Positions 39,892-41,525 of a DNA stretch of 41,525 bases are shown here, one piece after another; the first letter of the stretch is position 1, and every line of letters begins with the position of its first letter. The position numbers and the translations under genes were made by a program. The DNA lies in IMG/VR virus record IMGVR_UViG_3300035199_000310, positions 1 through 41,525 of that record, one strand, 5' to 3'. The stretch comes from a virus. The notes under the pieces were generated by a model. The model searched no databases, was not told the origin of the DNA, and saw only the letters and a list, made by a program, of their open reading frames with translations.

Positions 39892-41503
39892 TCGGCCAAT
39901 AACCTTGATCCCGAGAAGTATTCCATACAGCTATATTGTACGGAATTTTCTCCACTGCTGGAAGACCTGGGAGCTGGCCTCTCCGCTCTACCATTGTACT
40001 TAGTAGCGCCAGCGCAGATACAAGATCATCGGAATTGCTCAGCGGGTACTCAAGGAGCCGTTGGTACAGCAATTCGCGGCCAGGGAATGCCTTGGGCAAG
40101 ACCAAGTAGCCCTTGCGCATGGCCGTCTGGAGGCTCATGAGGCGATAGGGCAAGGAGGCGTTTCCAATCTTTTGGCCTCGGATCTTGATGCCCTTGATCC
40201 TGCCGCGCTCCTCTAGCCAGGGCGCGAAGAGCGACTGCGCGGCGACCTGCTCGATCCAGATGCTTTTGAGTTGCGGATGTGCGGGAACCGCCACCTCCTC
40301 GATCCAGCAGGCTGCGGAGTCGGCGCCGCCTGCCAGCTCCTTCGCTTTGATTGGGATGAAGATATTGCGGTCAGGCGCGAAGCCCTTGAGGTTCAGCTTG
40401 TGGGCGGGAATCACGCGGACAATCACAACTCCGTTTAAATCACCGCGTGTGCCATCGACGCGGGCGACCGGGTCGTAGAGCAGGATCTCGTGGCCATCGG
40501 GGAGATCGTCGATGGACAGGTCGTTGTCGGTGGCGGCGGTGACCAGGTCAACGTCGAAGATCGCCTCCTCGGAGGGGACCGGCTCGCAGAGGTACTGCGC
40601 CGAGAAGAAGGTGCGGCTCAGGGCCGCTTCCTTCTCGCGGATCTCCTGGGCGGTCAGGAAGGAGGGGCAGAGCGCAAACGGCCCCTCGTCGTCGGCGGCG
40701 TCATCGGGGCGGGGGCCGTCCCAGACGCCGAAGCGAAACTGCTTCCAATCCGAGCGGCGCTTGAGGTAGGCGGTTACGTCCTCGAAGGCCCAAGGGGTGC
40801 CGATGTGGTTGACGGGCGAGTCGGGCGAGTACATCAGCGGTTCGAGCGTCTCGATGAAGTCGATGACCTTCTGGCGGCGGGAGTAGGTTCGGCTGTTCTG
40901 CTCGTTGGCGGGGTCGTCGATGATGGCGCGGGTGGGGTGGTTTCCGGCCAGGTTCGACTCGACCGAGGAGGCGAAGACCGAGGGCTCCCGGCCCTTCCCG
41001 GCGCGGCCAACGATGTTGAAGCGGTCGCAGGGGCCAGCCTTGCGGGCATCGCCCTGAACCGAGATCCAGGGGAAGACCTGGGCGATTGGAAAGAAGAGGC
41101 CAGGCAGGAGTTCGAGTTCGCCGTTGAGGCGGTCGCGGATTTCGCCCACCAGCTTCTTGGCGAGGTCAAGGGTGGCGCAGGCAATCAGGCTGCGGGACTC
41201 GGGGTGGTGGAGGAGGTGGTGGCAGGTATCGACCACCGTGATCAGCGTGGACTTGGCGTGGCCTCGCGGGACGATGGTGCTGGTCTTCGGCTGGCTGTGA
41301 ACGTGGTTCAGCATGGCCACATGGAAGTCGCCGAACTGCTTGCGGCCCGTGACCGGCTCGCCTCTGTAGCCCAGCGCGATTCCAAATGCGATCGGGTCCG
41401 TCCAAATATGGAGGATGGCGTCGCGGATTTCTTCGGGGCGGTAATCCATGTGAATAGTATAGGTCAAAAAATTTTTGGGCGAATGTTCTTTCTTGGGTCC
41501 CAT
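39884..41503 (-). CDS. Terminase large subunit
   Basis: The 539-aa packaging motor has Walker A-like PRGHAKST (79-86), Walker B AIIDD (193-197) and coupling motif GTPW (about 235-238) in VNHIGTPWAFEDV. A C-terminal nuclease domain (LLYDPVARVDGTRGDLNGVV, likely metal-binding Asp) follows. ATG 41503 has no good ribosome site. The next ATG (41449, MDYRPEEIRDAI) has TATACT six bases upstream, so a leaderless or shorter start is possible. It is the first gene of the late leftward run and near the right end of the window. Confidence 0.93.
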   Translation of the reverse strand: MGPKKEHSPKNFLTYTIHMDYRPEEIRDAILHIWTDPIAFGIALGYRGEPVTGRKQFGDFHVAMLNHVHSQPKTSTIVPRGHAKSTLITVVDTCHHLLHHPESRSLIACATLDLAKKLVGEIRDRLNGELELLPGLFFPIAQVFPWISVQGDARKAGPCDRFNIVGRAGKGREPSVFASSVESNLAGNHPTRAIIDDPANEQNSRTYSRRQKVIDFIETLEPLMYSPDSPVNHIGTPWAFEDVTAYLKRRSDWKQFRFGVWDGPRPDDAADDEGPFALCPSFLTAQEIREKEAALSRTFFSAQYLCEPVPSEEAIFDVDLVTAATDNDLSIDDLPDGHEILLYDPVARVDGTRGDLNGVVIVRVIPAHKLNLKGFAPDRNIFIPIKAKELAGGADSAACWIEEVAVPAHPQLKSIWIEQVAAQSLFAPWLEERGRIKGIKIRGQKIGNASLPYRLMSLQTAMRKGYLVLPKAFPGRELLYQRLLEYPLSNSDDLVSALALLSTMVERRGQLPGLPAVEKIPYNIAVWNTSRDQGYWPNA

Positions 41504-41525
41504 CCAGGCGCGGTGGGCTAGGGGG

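Noticed and set aside
40490-41521. 343-aa open frame on the plus strand opposite the terminase gene
   Set aside because: It is a mirror of a GC-rich coding frame, has low-complexity Gly/Val/Ala content and no motif, while the minus strand has clear terminase motifs.
1-41525. tRNA genes or CRISPR array
   Set aside because: No T-arm plus acceptor pairing was found by eye, and no regularly spaced repeat series beyond the two-copy 34-bp repeat.
1-41525. Integrase, repressor or other lysogeny genes
   Set aside because: No tyrosine or serine recombinase motif or CI-like gene was seen; the RHH-like gene alone is not enough to claim lysogeny.
1-41525. Direct terminal repeat joining the two window ends
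   Set aside because: The first and last tens of bases share no long identical run, so circularity is not shown by the sequence.

Overview
The window reads as a nearly complete or complete tailed-phage genome of the podovirus type, about 41.5 kb, from a bacterial host. Shine-Dalgarno sites (GGAG/AGGAGG) precede most genes, ATGA/GTGA overlaps are common, and moderately high GC is visible. No host housekeeping gene, tRNA, rRNA, integrase or CRISPR array was seen. The virion set (terminase large subunit, large portal, scaffold, capsid, adaptor, huge tail protein and very large internal proteins, with no tape measure or sheath) is what suggests a short-tailed phage. The host is not identifiable from the sequence alone.

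Layout. (1) 1-1480: terminal or control region with tandem 34-bp repeats, hairpins, one leftward gene that may be sigma-like (161-988), and an inverted-repeat element (1089-1225). (2) 1482-15856, rightward: the early/replication arm. It opens with a gene of unknown role and a strong terminator, then a short sliding-clamp-like protein, many tiny zinc-ribbon and conserved hypothetical genes, a SprT-like metallopeptidase, a DUF3846-like protein, a tandemly duplicated gene pair (6493-7258) and a second inverted-repeat element (7256-7463). The replication block follows: ribbon-helix-helix-like protein, second HExxH protein, PrimPol, compact SF1 helicase, family A DNA polymerase with proofreading domain, possible ssDNA-binding-like protein, and Cas4/RecB-like Fe-S nuclease. 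(3) 15823-18393, leftward, tightly overlapping: zinc ribbon, helical unknown, ParB-like, RuvC-like resolvase, LAGLIDADG endonuclease, glycine-zipper lipoprotein and a membrane coiled-coil protein (possible lysis pair). (4) 18393-41503, leftward: virion genes. Read in transcription order they are TerL, portal, FmdB-like zinc ribbon, scaffold, capsid, adaptor, Cys-rich protein, 1813-aa tail protein, 261-aa, 1142-aa and 1946-aa internal/ejection proteins.

How it works together (inference). The early arm carries a self-contained primer-making, unwinding and synthesis set. The Cas4-like nuclease and RuvC-like enzyme would process ends and branches before packaging. No RNA polymerase gene is visible, so host RNA polymerase must do most transcription. 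Early and late arms converge near 15.85 kb and diverge in the 1-1.5 kb region if the molecule is circular or circularly permuted.

The most unusual signals are non-coding. Two head-to-head inverted-repeat elements share the same internal geometry (an ACTTAC box 49-50 bp inside each outer end), and the palindrome GTTTAAAC is strongly enriched in the replication block. Coding oddities are a family A polymerase with Asn in place of the near-universal O-helix Tyr, a half-size DnaN-like protein, a duplicated gene pair, and a virion protein with seven cysteines in its first 19 residues.
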